The position numbers and the translations under genes were made by a program. From Bin87 sp965204685 (GTDB taxonomy: Bacteria; Chloroflexota; Dehalococcoidia; Lucifugimonadales; UBA3495): a stretch of DNA of 64,000 bases. Where the stretch lies: positions 2,108,001 to 2,172,000 of the forward strand of contig OZ242004.1 of assembly GCA_965204685.1 (NCBI GenBank). The letters run 5' to 3'. The notes beneath the pieces were generated by a model. That model saw nothing but the letters and a program-made list of their open reading frames with translations, was not told the origin of the DNA and made no database searches. Shown here one piece after another: positions 22,301 to 31,336 of this stretch. How positions within the stretch are numbered: the stretch's first letter is position 1; every line of letters begins with the position of its first letter.

Positions 22301-22515
22301 GTGAGGGCATCGCCGGCATCGTGGGCGGCATCAACGGGGGCATCTTCCCCGCTAACCCCGGCCCGCCGGCCCGGTACGGGCCATCCAACTGCCAGTATTG
22401 CGACTTCGACGCGATCTGCCCCACGCGCCGCGCCGACCTCTGGGAGCGTAAGAAGTCCGATCCCGTCCTTGCCGGCTATCTGCAACTGGCGGAACCCGAC
22501 GGGGAGGGTGAATGA
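19315..22515 (+). CDS. addB: AddB-type nuclease subunit of a RecBCD-like enzyme
   Basis: A 1066-aa protein with the AddB plan. The N-terminal helicase-like part is inactive here: I see no Walker A lysine, the start reading VVTPTRYAGLALRQEL. A RecB-family nuclease is at the C-terminus (FRGMIDRMDIS, D921-Y-K923-T-G), framed by four cysteines, C759 in CPYRYF and C1026/C1029/C1035 in CQYCDFDAIC, which in AddB hold a 4Fe-4S cluster. With AddA it processes double-strand breaks for RecA loading. The ATG at 19315 abuts a repeat and lacks a ribosome-binding site; the ATG at 19333 is an alternative. The stop overlaps the addA start (ATGA). Confidence 0.88.
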   Translation: MTTDDPMHQSGNAGQPRLIVDRLSPELTRELWRLIKAEQRDDVLAPVTVVTPTRYAGLALRQELGGAGFANVRFMPVAVLSELLGAAALEQQGRKPLTGVLENLAVRQALAQTDGPLRDVSEHPSTQSSVRAAFRQLRSTDAALCSALASRDGIAGEMARLYDGFRRLTAGEWYDPEDLAEAAAATVSAGAAPGLDDLGLIIFHLPHGLSPGEVRLMESLAGRHRCAAILGITGDAVADESTLDLADRLRGKTASPATPPAADADTPLLAGPARLHVAPTAHDELRWVIRQIMREVNGRGTPLHRMAIFYRMADPYASLIRDELRMAGLPMAGPDRETLAGTGVGRTLSGLLELCGSEFPRSEVMGWLSSCPVRNPVDTAASFSPSRWDVVTRKAGIVSGLRQWRDRLDAHAQRLIADADRRETDGETSVSRARGMRSEAAAAHDIQVFIDKLADDLDPPADGSPWREFADWAKTLLNSYLASDVNEADGDAAERIRRLLDEFAAADSVNAGATLTTFRQMVTEMMQTPFGHLGPTGQGVFVSSFAGAAGMTFDAVWLVGMIEGAVPPSPRRDPLLTEPDWSAAGGRDRIQMRLAEERYEYLAAVTSASRRTLTYPVADAASQRPAYPSRWFLEQASALAGGPVRSGDLAGWRGHDWLTVDDSPQQALANADEIALADGADFRRKRLLEWRRDGRALPHHPYARREPMARAGRLAGQRSLSLLTEYDGNLSGIKEIDGFGIRPDGTPISPTALETWAACPYRYFLAHVLRLGALDTPEEIFSISALDRGTLGHKILERFIRESRQGGHLPAPGQPWSPADHELLMSIAAQSFREVETRGVTGKRLLWEMVKTEILSDLETFLEVDALLRESSEATDVRVETRFGFSGDSTEVIDPDSGIRFRGMIDRMDISGDGKAVLVIDYKTGSADPYKALDDDPIDQGRRLQLAVYSLAARALFPEADSVAAAYWFSTNRGRFQFAPSAHFNMADEAVAARFREGIAGIVGGINGGIFPANPGPPARYGPSNCQYCDFDAICPTRRADLWERKKSDPVLAGYLQLAEPDGEGE

Positions 22516-25500
22516 TGACCGAGGCAAACGGAGCATCTTCGGAGAACCGGCCCGCGGCCTTCGTCCCTGTCGATGCCGATGTCAGGAACACCATCGCCGA
22601 GGATCTGGGCGCGACGCTGTTCGTCGAGGCCAGCGCGGGCACCGGGAAAACCACCAGCCTCGTCCAGCGGGTGACCAACCTGGTTGCCACCGGAACCACC
22701 ACCCTGGACCGCATCGCCGCTATCACCTTCACCGAAGCCGCCGCCGCCGAGCTGAGAGATCGCATCCGTTCCGAGCTGGAAAAGGCGTCCGGCGACGACC
22801 TGCGCGACCCGGCGGAGCGCGACCGCTGTCACCAGGGCATCGCTGACCTGGACCAGGCGGACATCTGCACCCTCCACGCTTTCGCCGGCGGCCTGCTGCG
22901 CGAGCGCCCCCTGGAGGCCGGACTGCCGCCGTCCTTCGAGACCAGCGACGAGATCCTCGCCGGCATCAAATTCGAGGAGGAGTGGAGCGATTGGCTCGAC
23001 CGCCACCTCGATGGCGAAACCGGACTGGCGCCCCACCTGGCGTTGGCCCTGACCCTGGGCTTGACTCTGAACCACCTTGGAATCGTCGCCCGGGCGTTCC
23101 ACCAGAACTACAGCGACCTGTCAGACGTCGATTTCGGCGTTTCGGAAAGTCCGCATCCGTCCGTGATGGAGCCACTCATTGAGGCAGCGCCCGAGCTGGA
23201 AAGGCTGTGCGGCTACTCGAAGAACGGCCCGGGCGACCCGCTGTACGACCACGTCCAGAACCGGCTGGCTCTGCTCCGCCACCAACCGGCAACCGTCACC
23301 GGCCCGGCCGACAAATATCGTCTCCTGCTGGCCCTGCTGCCCCTGCGCCAGAGTCGAGGCCGCCAGGGAGATTGGGAAACCGACCCGGACACCGGCCGGA
23401 ATGCCTGCGCCGCCCTGAAAGACATCCTCAGCGATCTGGACCAACAGGCCAACGATCAAATCCAAAAAGCCCGCCGCACGGCCTTGATGCCCATTCTCGA
23501 GGACCTGCGGCAACTGGTCCTGGAATACGCGCGCCAGCGCCGCGCCGAGGGTCGGGCGGAGTTTCACGATCTGCTGGTGTGGGCCCGTGAACTGCTGCGG
23601 GACAACGCGCCGTCCCGCGACTACTTCCGCAACCGTTACACCCATCTCCTGATCGACGAGGCCCAGGACACCGACCCAATCCAGGCCGAAATCGCAACGC
23701 TGCTGGCCGCGCCGGCCCACGCCGTGACCTCGGACGAGGACCAGCCGATCCCGTGGGATCAGATCAGTCCCGAACCGGGCAAGCTGTTCGTGGTCGGAGA
23801 TCCCAAGCAATCGATCTACCGTTTCCGCCGTGCCGACGTCGGGCAGATGCAACGCCTGCAATCGAGCATGGAGCGTTCCGGGGGCCGAACCCTCAAGCTG
23901 GTGCAGAATTTTCGCTCCCAGAAACCCGTCATCGGCTGGGTCAACTGCCTGTTCGAGCAGTGGATGCAAGAACCCCATACCGCCGGTGACGATAACGGGG
24001 ATTCCCAGGCCGGGTACGACGCAATGTCCGCCCTGTGGGTCGGTGACACCGGAAATCCCTACCGCCCCCGAGTGTGGACGCTGGGCGACGAAGCCGTCGA
24101 CGCTCCCATCGGCGAAATCCGGCACGAAGAAGCGCGGGAGATCGGCCTCCTGCTCCGGCAGATGGTCGCCGAGCAGTGGGAAACGCTGGACCAGCCGGCA
24201 ACCGACAGCAACGGATGCGAGACCTACCGCCCGGTGCGCTATTCGGACGTGTGCATCCTCATGCCTCGCCGCACCGGGCTGGCGGCGTTGGAGCGCGGGC
24301 TGGAAAACGCGGACATACCCTACCGACTGGAAAGCGCGTCCCTGGTGTTCGAGACCCAGGAGATCCGCGACCTGCTGAACTGCCTGAAAGCCATCGACGA
24401 CCCCGCCGACCAGGTGGCCACAGTGGCCGCGCTGCGCTCTCCCGCCTTCGGATGCAGCGACGCCGACCTGCTGCGCCACCGCGCCAGCGGCGGCAGTTTT
24501 GACTACCTCAGCGACGCTTCGCCGGACCGGGGCGACGACGTGGCCCTTGACGCATTCAACGTGTTGCGGTCATTCCATCGCGCCCGCCTGGACGAGTCCA
24601 CCGCCGCGTTGATCGACCGGTTCGTCCGCGAGCGCGAGCTGATGGAATCGGCCGTCGGACACCCCCGGATGCGGGAGCAGTGGCGCCGCTATCGGTTCCT
24701 GGTGGAACAGGCGGGACAATTCAGCCGGGCCGGAGGCGGCACGCTGCGCGCCTTCCTCCAGTGGGTGGACGACCAGATCAGCGAAGGCGCCCGCGTCACC
24801 GAGTCCCCGGTCCCGGAATCGGACGAAGACGCCGTGCGGGTGATGACCATCCACGGCGCCAAGGGCCTGGAGTTCCCTGTGGCAATCCTCACCGGCATCA
24901 ATTCGGCGCCGGCCCGGGGCGGCAATCCCGTCATCGTGGACCGGGGCAGCGGCCGGGTGGAGGTGGGCGTTGGTTCTGCGGGCAAGCGGTTCGCCACTCC
25001 CGGTTTCGAGGAGTTGGCTGAACTCGACAACCGAATGTCCGCCGCAGAGCACGTCCGCCTCATGTACGTGGCGACCACCAGGGCCCGGGACCACTTGGTG
25101 CTGAGTATGCGCCGGCCGTCCAAAGGCCAAAAAACAACCGCCGCCGTGATCTCGGAATACCTGGAGAACCACGCGGAACTATGGGACGCCGTGGAACTCA
25201 AAGAGGCGGCCGCGTTGGCTGGAACCCAATCCGCCGGCGAGGATGAACCCCGCGTGCTCGATGAATCCCTGCATTCCACAGAGTATCTGGATCAGTGGAT
25301 GGAAGACCGGAAACGCGCCGTCGCAGAACTCAGTCGCCCTCAGTTCGTAGCCGCCACCGGACTCTCACGGGCATACCAGGATGAGGAGGCCGAGCAGGAC
25401 ACCCCCGAACCCTGGCGCCGGGGCCGGGCGGGCACCTCGGTGGGACGGGCGGTCCACGCGGTGTTGCAGTCCATTGACCTTGCCACCGGCGCCGGCGTCG

Positions 25501-25955
25501 AACATCGAGCCCGGGCGCAGGCCGTCGCCGAGGGTGTCCCGGACCGCGAGGAGGAGATCGCCCGCCTGGCGAAAGTCGCCGTGCAGAGCGACATCGTCCG
25601 GCGAGCCGTGGCGTCGCAACGAATCTGGCGCGAAGTCCCGGTGGCAGCGCCCGTAGGCGCCGGTTCGCTGCACGGGTTCATCGACCTGCTGTTCGAGGAA
25701 CAGGACGACCTGGTGGTAGTTGACTACAAGACCGACGCCGTTACCGAGGCACAGTTGCCGGAGGTCGTAGACCGATATCGTCTCCAGGGCGGGGCCTACG
25801 CCCAGGCCATCAGCCAGATCACCGGCAAGCGGGTAAAGGAGGTGGTGTTCCTCTACCTGCAGCCAAAACGTGAAGAACGGCTCACTGACCTTGCCAACGC
25901 GATGAAAGAAGCGCAGGCAGCCGCTCAGTCGATACTGTCACCAGACTTTGTTTGA
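22512..25955 (+). CDS. addA: AddA-type helicase-nuclease subunit
   Basis: A 1147-aa UvrD/RecB-family protein. Walker A is SAGTGKTT (about 41-48), with motif Ia AITFTEAAAAELRDRIR, DEAQ at 382-385, GDPKQSIYRFRRAD, the QNFRSQ motif IV, MTIHGAKGLEFPV (motif V region) and YVATTRARDHL (motif VI). The C-terminal nuclease has GFIDLLFEEQDD then D1071-Y-K1073. Both subunits thus carry a nuclease domain but only this one has the motor, as in AddAB. GGGAGGG lies 4 bases before the ATG inside addB, so the two are translationally coupled; a second ATG at 22515 could also be used. Confidence 0.92.
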   Translation: MMTEANGASSENRPAAFVPVDADVRNTIAEDLGATLFVEASAGTGKTTSLVQRVTNLVATGTTTLDRIAAITFTEAAAAELRDRIRSELEKASGDDLRDPAERDRCHQGIADLDQADICTLHAFAGGLLRERPLEAGLPPSFETSDEILAGIKFEEEWSDWLDRHLDGETGLAPHLALALTLGLTLNHLGIVARAFHQNYSDLSDVDFGVSESPHPSVMEPLIEAAPELERLCGYSKNGPGDPLYDHVQNRLALLRHQPATVTGPADKYRLLLALLPLRQSRGRQGDWETDPDTGRNACAALKDILSDLDQQANDQIQKARRTALMPILEDLRQLVLEYARQRRAEGRAEFHDLLVWARELLRDNAPSRDYFRNRYTHLLIDEAQDTDPIQAEIATLLAAPAHAVTSDEDQPIPWDQISPEPGKLFVVGDPKQSIYRFRRADVGQMQRLQSSMERSGGRTLKLVQNFRSQKPVIGWVNCLFEQWMQEPHTAGDDNGDSQAGYDAMSALWVGDTGNPYRPRVWTLGDEAVDAPIGEIRHEEAREIGLLLRQMVAEQWETLDQPATDSNGCETYRPVRYSDVCILMPRRTGLAALERGLENADIPYRLESASLVFETQEIRDLLNCLKAIDDPADQVATVAALRSPAFGCSDADLLRHRASGGSFDYLSDASPDRGDDVALDAFNVLRSFHRARLDESTAALIDRFVRERELMESAVGHPRMREQWRRYRFLVEQAGQFSRAGGGTLRAFLQWVDDQISEGARVTESPVPESDEDAVRVMTIHGAKGLEFPVAILTGINSAPARGGNPVIVDRGSGRVEVGVGSAGKRFATPGFEELAELDNRMSAAEHVRLMYVATTRARDHLVLSMRRPSKGQKTTAAVISEYLENHAELWDAVELKEAAALAGTQSAGEDEPRVLDESLHSTEYLDQWMEDRKRAVAELSRPQFVAATGLSRAYQDEEAEQDTPEPWRRGRAGTSVGRAVHAVLQSIDLATGAGVEHRARAQAVAEGVPDREEEIARLAKVAVQSDIVRRAVASQRIWREVPVAAPVGAGSLHGFIDLLFEEQDDLVVVDYKTDAVTEAQLPEVVDRYRLQGGAYAQAISQITGKRVKEVVFLYLQPKREERLTDLANAMKEAQAAAQSILSPDFV

Positions 25956-25995
25956 CCGGAGTTCGCCGGCCCGACGCTGATATGAGGCGCCCGGC

Positions 25996-27231
25996 TCAGT
26001 CAAACGCGCCGGCGATGGCGCAGTCTTCCACCTCGTCGTCGGACATCCCCAGCAATTCGCGCAGCACATAGGTCATATCCGCCGCAAAGGCCGGCGCGCC
26101 CCTGGTCACGCTGCCCGGCGTGCGCGACATCTTGTAGGGCGCGCTCTCGATGATCCGCACCTCTCCCTGGTGGTCCGGGACACGTCGGAAGAAGCCCCGC
26201 TCTTTCAGCTGGGGGTCGCGGGACAGGTCGGCTCCGGTTTGCACCACGCCGGCAGCAACGCCTGCGGCCTGTAGCCGGCTCATCACTTCCTCCGCGGGGC
26301 GCCCCATGGTCCAGGACTCCACGTGGGCATCCAGCGCGTCGGCGTTCCGCTCACGAGCATCGCTGCTGGCAAACCGCGGGTCGGCAGCCCATTGGGGGTC
26401 GCCCAGCGCCTCCACGAAAGCGCGCCATTCCTCGTCAGTGAAAACGGAGATAGCCACCCATCGATCTGGGCCCTGGCACCGGTACGCGCCGTGGGGAGCG
26501 CCGCCACCATGCGGCAGGCGGTTGCCGGTACGGGTCGTAACCGCCGCTGATCCGTTGACGCTCATGTCCAGCGCCAGGGTTTCCAGCAGGGACGACAATG
26601 ATTCGAATTGGGAAACGTCCAGCCACTGCCCGCGTCCCGTTCGCGACCGGTGGATCAGCGCCAGGAGCACCGCCTGCGCTCCGGCCATGCCTCCCACGGC
26701 GTCGCTGTACGCGCTGGCCGGCCCGCTGGGGTCGGTGTCCGGAAACCCCGTTAGCTCGGTGAACCCCGACCACGCCTGCAGCGTCTGGCCGTAACTTACC
26801 CGGTCCTTCCACGGTCCGGTGCGGCCTAAACCGGACATGCTCAGCATGATGATGCCGGGATTGATGGCCCTGATGGAATCGTAATCCAGACCCCAGGAGG
26901 GCATCACCCGCCCGCTGAAGTTTTCCGCCACCACGTCGGACACCGCCACCAACCTTTTGGCGATGTCGATGCCTTGCGGCGTCTTCATGTTTAGTGAGAT
27001 GGACAGCTTGCCCGCGTTCCAGTTGTGCCGCTGCCCCAACCCTCGCGTCGTGGCGGAAGCCGGCCCGCCCACCACCGACAGCGCATTGTTGGACTCGACC
27101 TTGATCACCTCCGCGCCCTGGTCGGAGAGGATACGCGTCGCCGACGGCCCGGCATGAATCCAGGTGAAGTCGAGCACCCGGATACCCTGGAGGGCGAGGT
27201 CGGTTGGTTGGTGTGTGTTGTTGTGGTTCAT
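25996..27231 (-). CDS. CaiB/BaiF family CoA-transferase (first)
   Basis: A 411-aa class III CoA-transferase. The start (GIRVLDFTWIHAGPSATRIL, then GAEVIKVE) and the catalytic Asp205 in WLDVSQFES fit the family, where the Asp forms a mixed anhydride with the carboxylate. It moves CoA between organic acids; the substrate is unknown. The ATG at 27231 was preferred over 27243 because the latter abuts the family-A repeat; neither has a strong Shine-Dalgarno. It is in tandem with the paralogue at 27336, separated by that repeat, and converges on addA with a 40-bp gap. Confidence 0.88.
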   Translation of the reverse strand: MNHNNTHQPTDLALQGIRVLDFTWIHAGPSATRILSDQGAEVIKVESNNALSVVGGPASATTRGLGQRHNWNAGKLSISLNMKTPQGIDIAKRLVAVSDVVAENFSGRVMPSWGLDYDSIRAINPGIIMLSMSGLGRTGPWKDRVSYGQTLQAWSGFTELTGFPDTDPSGPASAYSDAVGGMAGAQAVLLALIHRSRTGRGQWLDVSQFESLSSLLETLALDMSVNGSAAVTTRTGNRLPHGGGAPHGAYRCQGPDRWVAISVFTDEEWRAFVEALGDPQWAADPRFASSDARERNADALDAHVESWTMGRPAEEVMSRLQAAGVAAGVVQTGADLSRDPQLKERGFFRRVPDHQGEVRIIESAPYKMSRTPGSVTRGAPAFAADMTYVLRELLGMSDDEVEDCAIAGAFD

Positions 27232-27245
27232 TGCACCGCGCATTC

Positions 27246-27328
27246 GTCAGAATCAGGATTTGCTGGATTTCAGGATTACGTCCCCAATCCCGCCAATCTT
27301 GTAATCTTGAAAATCCTGCTTCTGACAA
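27246..27328. repeat. Family A copy 3
   Basis: About 83 bp with arms GTCAGAATCAGGATT and AATCCTGCTTCTGAC (one changed position), sitting between the two CoA-transferase genes. Confidence 0.8.
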
Positions 27329-27335
27329 AATTCCT

Positions 27336-28547
27336 CTACGAAAGACCCAGTATCCCACCCAGGATTTCATCGTTGTGCTCGCCCGGCGCCGGCGCCGGGC
27401 GGCGCAGCGGGTGCTCGAACTCGGTCAGCCGGTACGGATCGCCCGGATAAACCAGGGACGGGCCACCGTCCGCAGACTCGACTCGCGTCAGGTATCCCCG
27501 GCCCCATAGCTGCTCGTTGCCCAGGATCTCGTCGGCCGTCGCCGCCGGACCCCACGGGTGATGGTTGGACTGGCCGAACTCCGTTATCTCGTCCCGCGTG
27601 TGCGTCATGGCCCACCGCTCCACCAGGGCTTCGATGTGCGCCGAGTGCTCGCCCCGCAGGACAAAGTGGTCGTCGTACTGCGTGTCCATCAGGTCGCCGG
27701 CCATGCCGTCCCGGTCCATCCAGGCGCGCAGGTCGTCCCACGCCTTGCGGGTGTTCGTGGTGATGCTGGCGTAGCCATCCTTGCACTTCCAAGTTGCAAC
27801 GAACTGCCCGCCATGCCGGAACCCACAGCGCACCGCCGACTCGCCGGTGTAGTTGTAGGTCGTGTTCACGTGCTCGGTGGTGGCCGCAACCGCTTCCTGC
27901 ATGGACACGTCGATGTACTGCCCCTCGCCGGTCATGGTGCGGTGGTACAGGGCCAGCAGTATGGCGATATAAGCGCGGTTCGACGCCGTGTTATAGGCCT
28001 GGGAGCCCCACAGCTTCGTCGGCGGCGTGTGCGGCCAGCCCGTGACGCACATATATCCGCCCATGGCAAAGCCCACCAGGTCCGACGCCTTGTAGTCACG
28101 ATACGGCCCGGTCTGGCCGAAGGGCGTGATGGATGCGTAAACCAGCCCAGGCGCATCGGACGCCAAATCGTCGTATCCCAAACCCAGCGAGTCCATGTAA
28201 CCGGGCGGGCCGGTCTCCAGCACCACGTCGGAGGCCAGGGCAAGATCACGCAACGCCGCCGCTCCCTCGGCGCTGCCGATGTCCAAGGTCACGCTGCGCT
28301 TGTTGGTGTTGAAGTGCAGCCAGTACAGGCTCCGGCCCGGTCCAGGCTGCCCATCAATGAAAGGGCCAATCTCCCGCATCGGATCGCCGCCCGGCGGCTC
28401 GACCTTGATGACATCGGCCCCCATGTCGGCCATCAGCTTCCCGCAGTAAACGCCCATGGGTCCGGATAGATCCAGCGCCCGGTAGCCGCTGAGCGGCAGC
28501 GAGATCTCGGAATTGGAACGTTCTCCGGCGGCGGTCATCCGGCGCAT
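27336..28547 (-). CDS. CaiB/BaiF family CoA-transferase (second)
   Basis: About 403 aa. Class III CoA-transferase landmarks: GYRALDLSGPMGVYCGKLMA, GADVIKVEPPGGDPMR and catalytic Asp213 in YIDVSMQEA. The sequence is only distantly like its neighbour, so this is not a recent duplication. Start choice: MRRM at 28547 or MTAAG at 28538. A TACAAT box at 28551..28546 lies 7 bases before the latter, which would give a leaderless transcript. The open frame continues to 28754 but overlaps the divergent Uma2 gene and was trimmed. Confidence 0.87.
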   Translation of the reverse strand: MRRMTAAGERSNSEISLPLSGYRALDLSGPMGVYCGKLMADMGADVIKVEPPGGDPMREIGPFIDGQPGPGRSLYWLHFNTNKRSVTLDIGSAEGAAALRDLALASDVVLETGPPGYMDSLGLGYDDLASDAPGLVYASITPFGQTGPYRDYKASDLVGFAMGGYMCVTGWPHTPPTKLWGSQAYNTASNRAYIAILLALYHRTMTGEGQYIDVSMQEAVAATTEHVNTTYNYTGESAVRCGFRHGGQFVATWKCKDGYASITTNTRKAWDDLRAWMDRDGMAGDLMDTQYDDHFVLRGEHSAHIEALVERWAMTHTRDEITEFGQSNHHPWGPAATADEILGNEQLWGRGYLTRVESADGGPSLVYPGDPYRLTEFEHPLRRPAPAPGEHNDEILGGILGLS

Positions 28548-28576
28548 TGTAGCATCGGCCGAGAGCGGCCGGCTGG

Positions 28577-28582
28577 TATAAT
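28577..28582 (+). promoter_or_regulatory. -10 box TATAAT for the Uma2 gene
   Basis: A consensus TATAAT, 34 bases before the Uma2 ATG and back to back with the TACAAT of the divergent CoA-transferase gene. No good -35 is seen in the GC-rich upstream stretch. Confidence 0.4.
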
Positions 28583-28616
28583 GCGGCCCACAGCCTGCCC
28601 CTCCGCCAGGTGCGCC

Positions 28617-29378
28617 ATGCCTTTCCGTACCAAGATTGCCTCCCCATCTCCGGGCCGCTTCCGGCTGCCCGACATCCCCGAACGCGAGCCCGACGAAGTG
28701 ACCCAGTTCGACCAGCTTTTCAAGAACGGACGCTCCCATGCCGTGGCGGTTCACCTCGGCAACCCCGAGACCACCCTGGTGGAGGCCGACCGCTGGATCG
28801 TCGCGGCGCCGGGCACGTTCCGGGAGCTAGCGCGCTATCCCGACCTGCTGATCGCCTTTGACGTGGACCCCGCGGCCTACGAGGCCAGCAACGGTTACAT
28901 CATCTCGGAGCAGGGCAAGCCGCCGGACTTCGTGCTGGAGGTCGCGTCGGAGAGCACGGCGAACACCGACATCGGGACGAAACGGGAGGACTACGCCAGG
29001 CTGCTGATACCGGAATACTGGCGGTTCGACAAGACGGGCCAGCATCACGGGACCCGGCTAGCTGGTGACCGTCTAGAGAACGGGGTGTACGCGCCGATAC
29101 CGATTGACCAGTTGGCCGATGACGTGCTGCAGGGATATAGCCAAGCGTTGAACTTGCTGCTGCGCTGGGAGCGTGGGGAACTGGCGTTTCACGACCCGGC
29201 CACGGGGCGGCACATTGTGACCTATGAGGACTTGCAGGAGCGCGTTGACCAGGAACGCGCCGCCCGCTTACAGACTGAAGCCCGTCTCCAGGCCGAACGC
29301 GAGGCTCGTCTCCGGGAGCGCCGGCAGGCCGAAGAGCGTATCCGCGAACTGGAAGCCCGGCTTTCCCAAGAGCGCTGA
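28617..29378 (+). CDS. Uma2-family PD-(D/E)XK nuclease-like protein
   Basis: A 253-aa protein with the Uma2/DUF820 nuclease core: TLVEADRWIVAAPG, DLLIAFDVDP, PPDFVLEVASEST, then TKREDYARLLIPEYWRFD, where the acidic residues and lysine form the expected PD-(D/E)XK site. The last 45 residues (from about 208) are a highly charged Arg/Glu/Gln-rich coiled coil typical of this family in cyanobacteria and Chloroflexi. These genes are abundant and often mobile; their biological role is not established. The start at 28617 was chosen because family similarity begins just after it. Confidence 0.83.
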   Translation: MPFRTKIASPSPGRFRLPDIPEREPDEVTQFDQLFKNGRSHAVAVHLGNPETTLVEADRWIVAAPGTFRELARYPDLLIAFDVDPAAYEASNGYIISEQGKPPDFVLEVASESTANTDIGTKREDYARLLIPEYWRFDKTGQHHGTRLAGDRLENGVYAPIPIDQLADDVLQGYSQALNLLLRWERGELAFHDPATGRHIVTYEDLQERVDQERAARLQTEARLQAEREARLRERRQAEERIRELEARLSQER

Positions 29379-29425
29379 TGTCGCCACCTGACATACCCTA
29401 TGTTCCAACCCAGCAAGGAGCCAAC

Positions 29426-30796
29426 ATGACCACCACCATCTACGACGCCGAGCGCCACGATATTTCCATCGCCCTGGGCGGCGACGCCATGATCACCCGG
29501 CGGATGCAGGCTTTCCAGGAACCTCGCTTCCTCAAGCTGGTGGACATCCTGCGGGAAGCCGACGTGTCGCTGGTCAACCTGGAGATGCTCTTCCACGACT
29601 ACGAGAGCAGCTGGCAGTGGAGCAGCGCCACCTACACCCGCTCCGACCCCAAGAACCTTGACGAGCTCAAGTGGATGGGCATCAACGCCGTCACCACCGC
29701 CAACAACCACTCCTTCGACTTCTCCGAGGGCGGTTTTCTGACTACTCTGGAACACTGCAAGGATGTCGATTTGCCCCACGCCGGCGGCGGGCGCAACCTG
29801 GACGAAGCCCGTTCCCCCGCTTACGTCGACTCCGCCCGGGGCCGCGTGGCGGTGATGAGCGCCACCAGTACCTTCAGCGAGACCTCCCGCGCCGGCGCCG
29901 GCCGCCCCGACTTCGCCGGTCGCCCCGGCGTCAACGCCCTGCGCCACGACATCACCCACCACGTGCAGCAGGACGTGTTCGACGCCCTGCGCAAGGCGAA
30001 CCTGGAGCTGGGCTACGAGGAAGAGCACGCCTTCATGCGCCACTTCGGGTTCCGCGGTAATCAGGACGCGGCCGACGACAGCGCTGAGGTCGAGTTCCTG
30101 GAGCACAAGTTCATCCTGGATGAGACCTTCGCCGTCCGCACCGCCCTGAACGAGGAGGACCGCCTCGGCATCGGCAACTGGATCCGAGGGGCACAGAAGC
30201 TGTCCGACTGGCAGGTCTACGGCGTCCACTGCCACGAGAGTGGACCCGAGGGCGACTTCCACGGCCATTCCCGCATTTCTCCGCCCCACTTCCTGGTGGA
30301 CTTCGCCCGCTGGACCATCGACCAGGGCTGCGCCGCCTTCGTGGGCCACGGCCCCCACTTCCTGCGGGGCATCGAGATCTACAAGAACCGCCCCATCTTC
30401 TACAGCCTGGGCAACTTCATCTTTCAGAACGAGAGCGTCCTGTGGCTGCCCCACGAGTCCTACCGCCGTTTCGGCCTGGATTTCAACAGCACCCCCGGCG
30501 ACTACCTGGACACCCGCTCCGGCGGTGGCACCCGCGCCTTCGCCGCCGATCCGGTGTTCTGGCAGAGCGTCGTGGCGGTGTGCAACTACGCCGGCGGCGA
30601 CCTGAAAGAGGTCATCCTGCACCCCATCGACATGGGCTTCGGCCGCCCCATTGCCCAGCGGGGCCGCCCCGTCCTGGCGGATGAACCCATCGCCCGCGAG
30701 ACGCTCACCTGGCTGCAGGAAGTCTCCCGCCCCTTCGGCACCGAGATCTCCATCGAGGAGTCCGAAGGCGATCTGGTTGGGGTAATTCGCGTTTAG
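29426..30796 (+). CDS. CapA/PgsA-like metallophosphatase-fold protein
   Basis: A 456-aa protein of the CapA (poly-gamma-glutamate capsule) superfamily. The order GGDAMITRR, DVSLVNLEM, GINAVTTANNHSFDF, YGVHCHESGPEGDFHGHSRI, FVGHGPHFLRGIEIYKNRPI and FYSLGNFIFQ gives the metal-binding Asp, Asn and His residues of the calcineurin-like fold. There is no signal peptide or membrane anchor, so it is probably cytoplasmic and may be an enzyme of small-molecule metabolism rather than capsule export. AAGGAG lies 6 bases upstream of the ATG at 29426. A perfect palindromic terminator follows. Confidence 0.8.
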   Translation: MTTTIYDAERHDISIALGGDAMITRRMQAFQEPRFLKLVDILREADVSLVNLEMLFHDYESSWQWSSATYTRSDPKNLDELKWMGINAVTTANNHSFDFSEGGFLTTLEHCKDVDLPHAGGGRNLDEARSPAYVDSARGRVAVMSATSTFSETSRAGAGRPDFAGRPGVNALRHDITHHVQQDVFDALRKANLELGYEEEHAFMRHFGFRGNQDAADDSAEVEFLEHKFILDETFAVRTALNEEDRLGIGNWIRGAQKLSDWQVYGVHCHESGPEGDFHGHSRISPPHFLVDFARWTIDQGCAAFVGHGPHFLRGIEIYKNRPIFYSLGNFIFQNESVLWLPHESYRRFGLDFNSTPGDYLDTRSGGGTRAFAADPVFWQSVVAVCNYAGGDLKEVILHPIDMGFGRPIAQRGRPVLADEPIARETLTWLQEVSRPFGTEISIEESEGDLVGVIRV

Positions 30797-30819
30797 AGGA
30801 CGATTGACTCCAAATGGCG

Positions 30820-30847
30820 AGCGCCCAGAGCACGTGCTCTGGGCGCT
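30820..30847. terminator. Perfect 28-bp palindrome between convergent genes
   Basis: Arms AGCGCCCAGAGCAC and GTGCTCTGGGCGCT are exactly complementary and sit between the stops of the CapA-like gene (+) and the VOC gene (-). On the plus strand TTTGCTACATTTA follows, on the minus strand a CGCCATTTGG stretch. A bidirectional terminator is the likely role. Confidence 0.7.
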
Positions 30848-30872
30848 TTGCTACATTTACAGCGTACGTCAG

Positions 30873-31322
30873 CTAGTGCGGGGTGTTGAACTGCACCAGG
30901 ATCCCGTCCGGGTCAAACACGTAGATGCTGCGGATGTCCCCGTCGGCGTCGGTGAACGACTCGATGGGGCCGGCCAGCTCAACGCCCTTGCTCACAAGCT
31001 CCTCGGTGAGTCCCTTCACGTCGGCGACCCCAAATGAGATGTGGCTGATGCCCACCATGTCCAGTTTGATGGGCTCCCCGTCGGAATCCTCGCCGGGATG
31101 GCTGGTGAGGGTCAGCGTGGGCGTCGCTCCGTCTCCGTAGGCCAGGCTGACCCAGCGTCGGGCCTGCCGCGGCTTCAGGTAGTTGTGCGTCCGCCCGTGC
31201 TCGGTGGGGTCGGTCATGCGGTCGCCCAGGACCTTCATCCCCAGTGCGTCCCGGTAGAACGCCAGGGACTTGTCCATATCCCTCACGCAGATCCCAATGT
31301 GGGTAACGCAGGTTGCGTCCAT
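30873..31322 (-). CDS. VOC/glyoxalase-fold protein (first)
   Basis: A 149-aa vicinal-oxygen-chelate protein with two beta-alpha-beta-beta-beta modules: CVTHIGICVRDMDKSLAFYR (metal His in HIGI) and GISHISFGVADVKG, then IYVFDPDGILVQFNTP carrying the final Glu/Gln position (Gln here instead of the usual Glu). Relatives are lyases, dioxygenases or epimerases; the function is not assignable. The ATG at 31322 has AGGAGA nine bases upstream. It overlaps nothing but lies 14 bases from the next minus-strand gene, so the pair may be one transcript. Confidence 0.82.
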   Translation of the reverse strand: MDATCVTHIGICVRDMDKSLAFYRDALGMKVLGDRMTDPTEHGRTHNYLKPRQARRWVSLAYGDGATPTLTLTSHPGEDSDGEPIKLDMVGISHISFGVADVKGLTEELVSKGVELAGPIESFTDADGDIRSIYVFDPDGILVQFNTPH

Positions 31323-31336
31323 GATGTTCTCCTTCC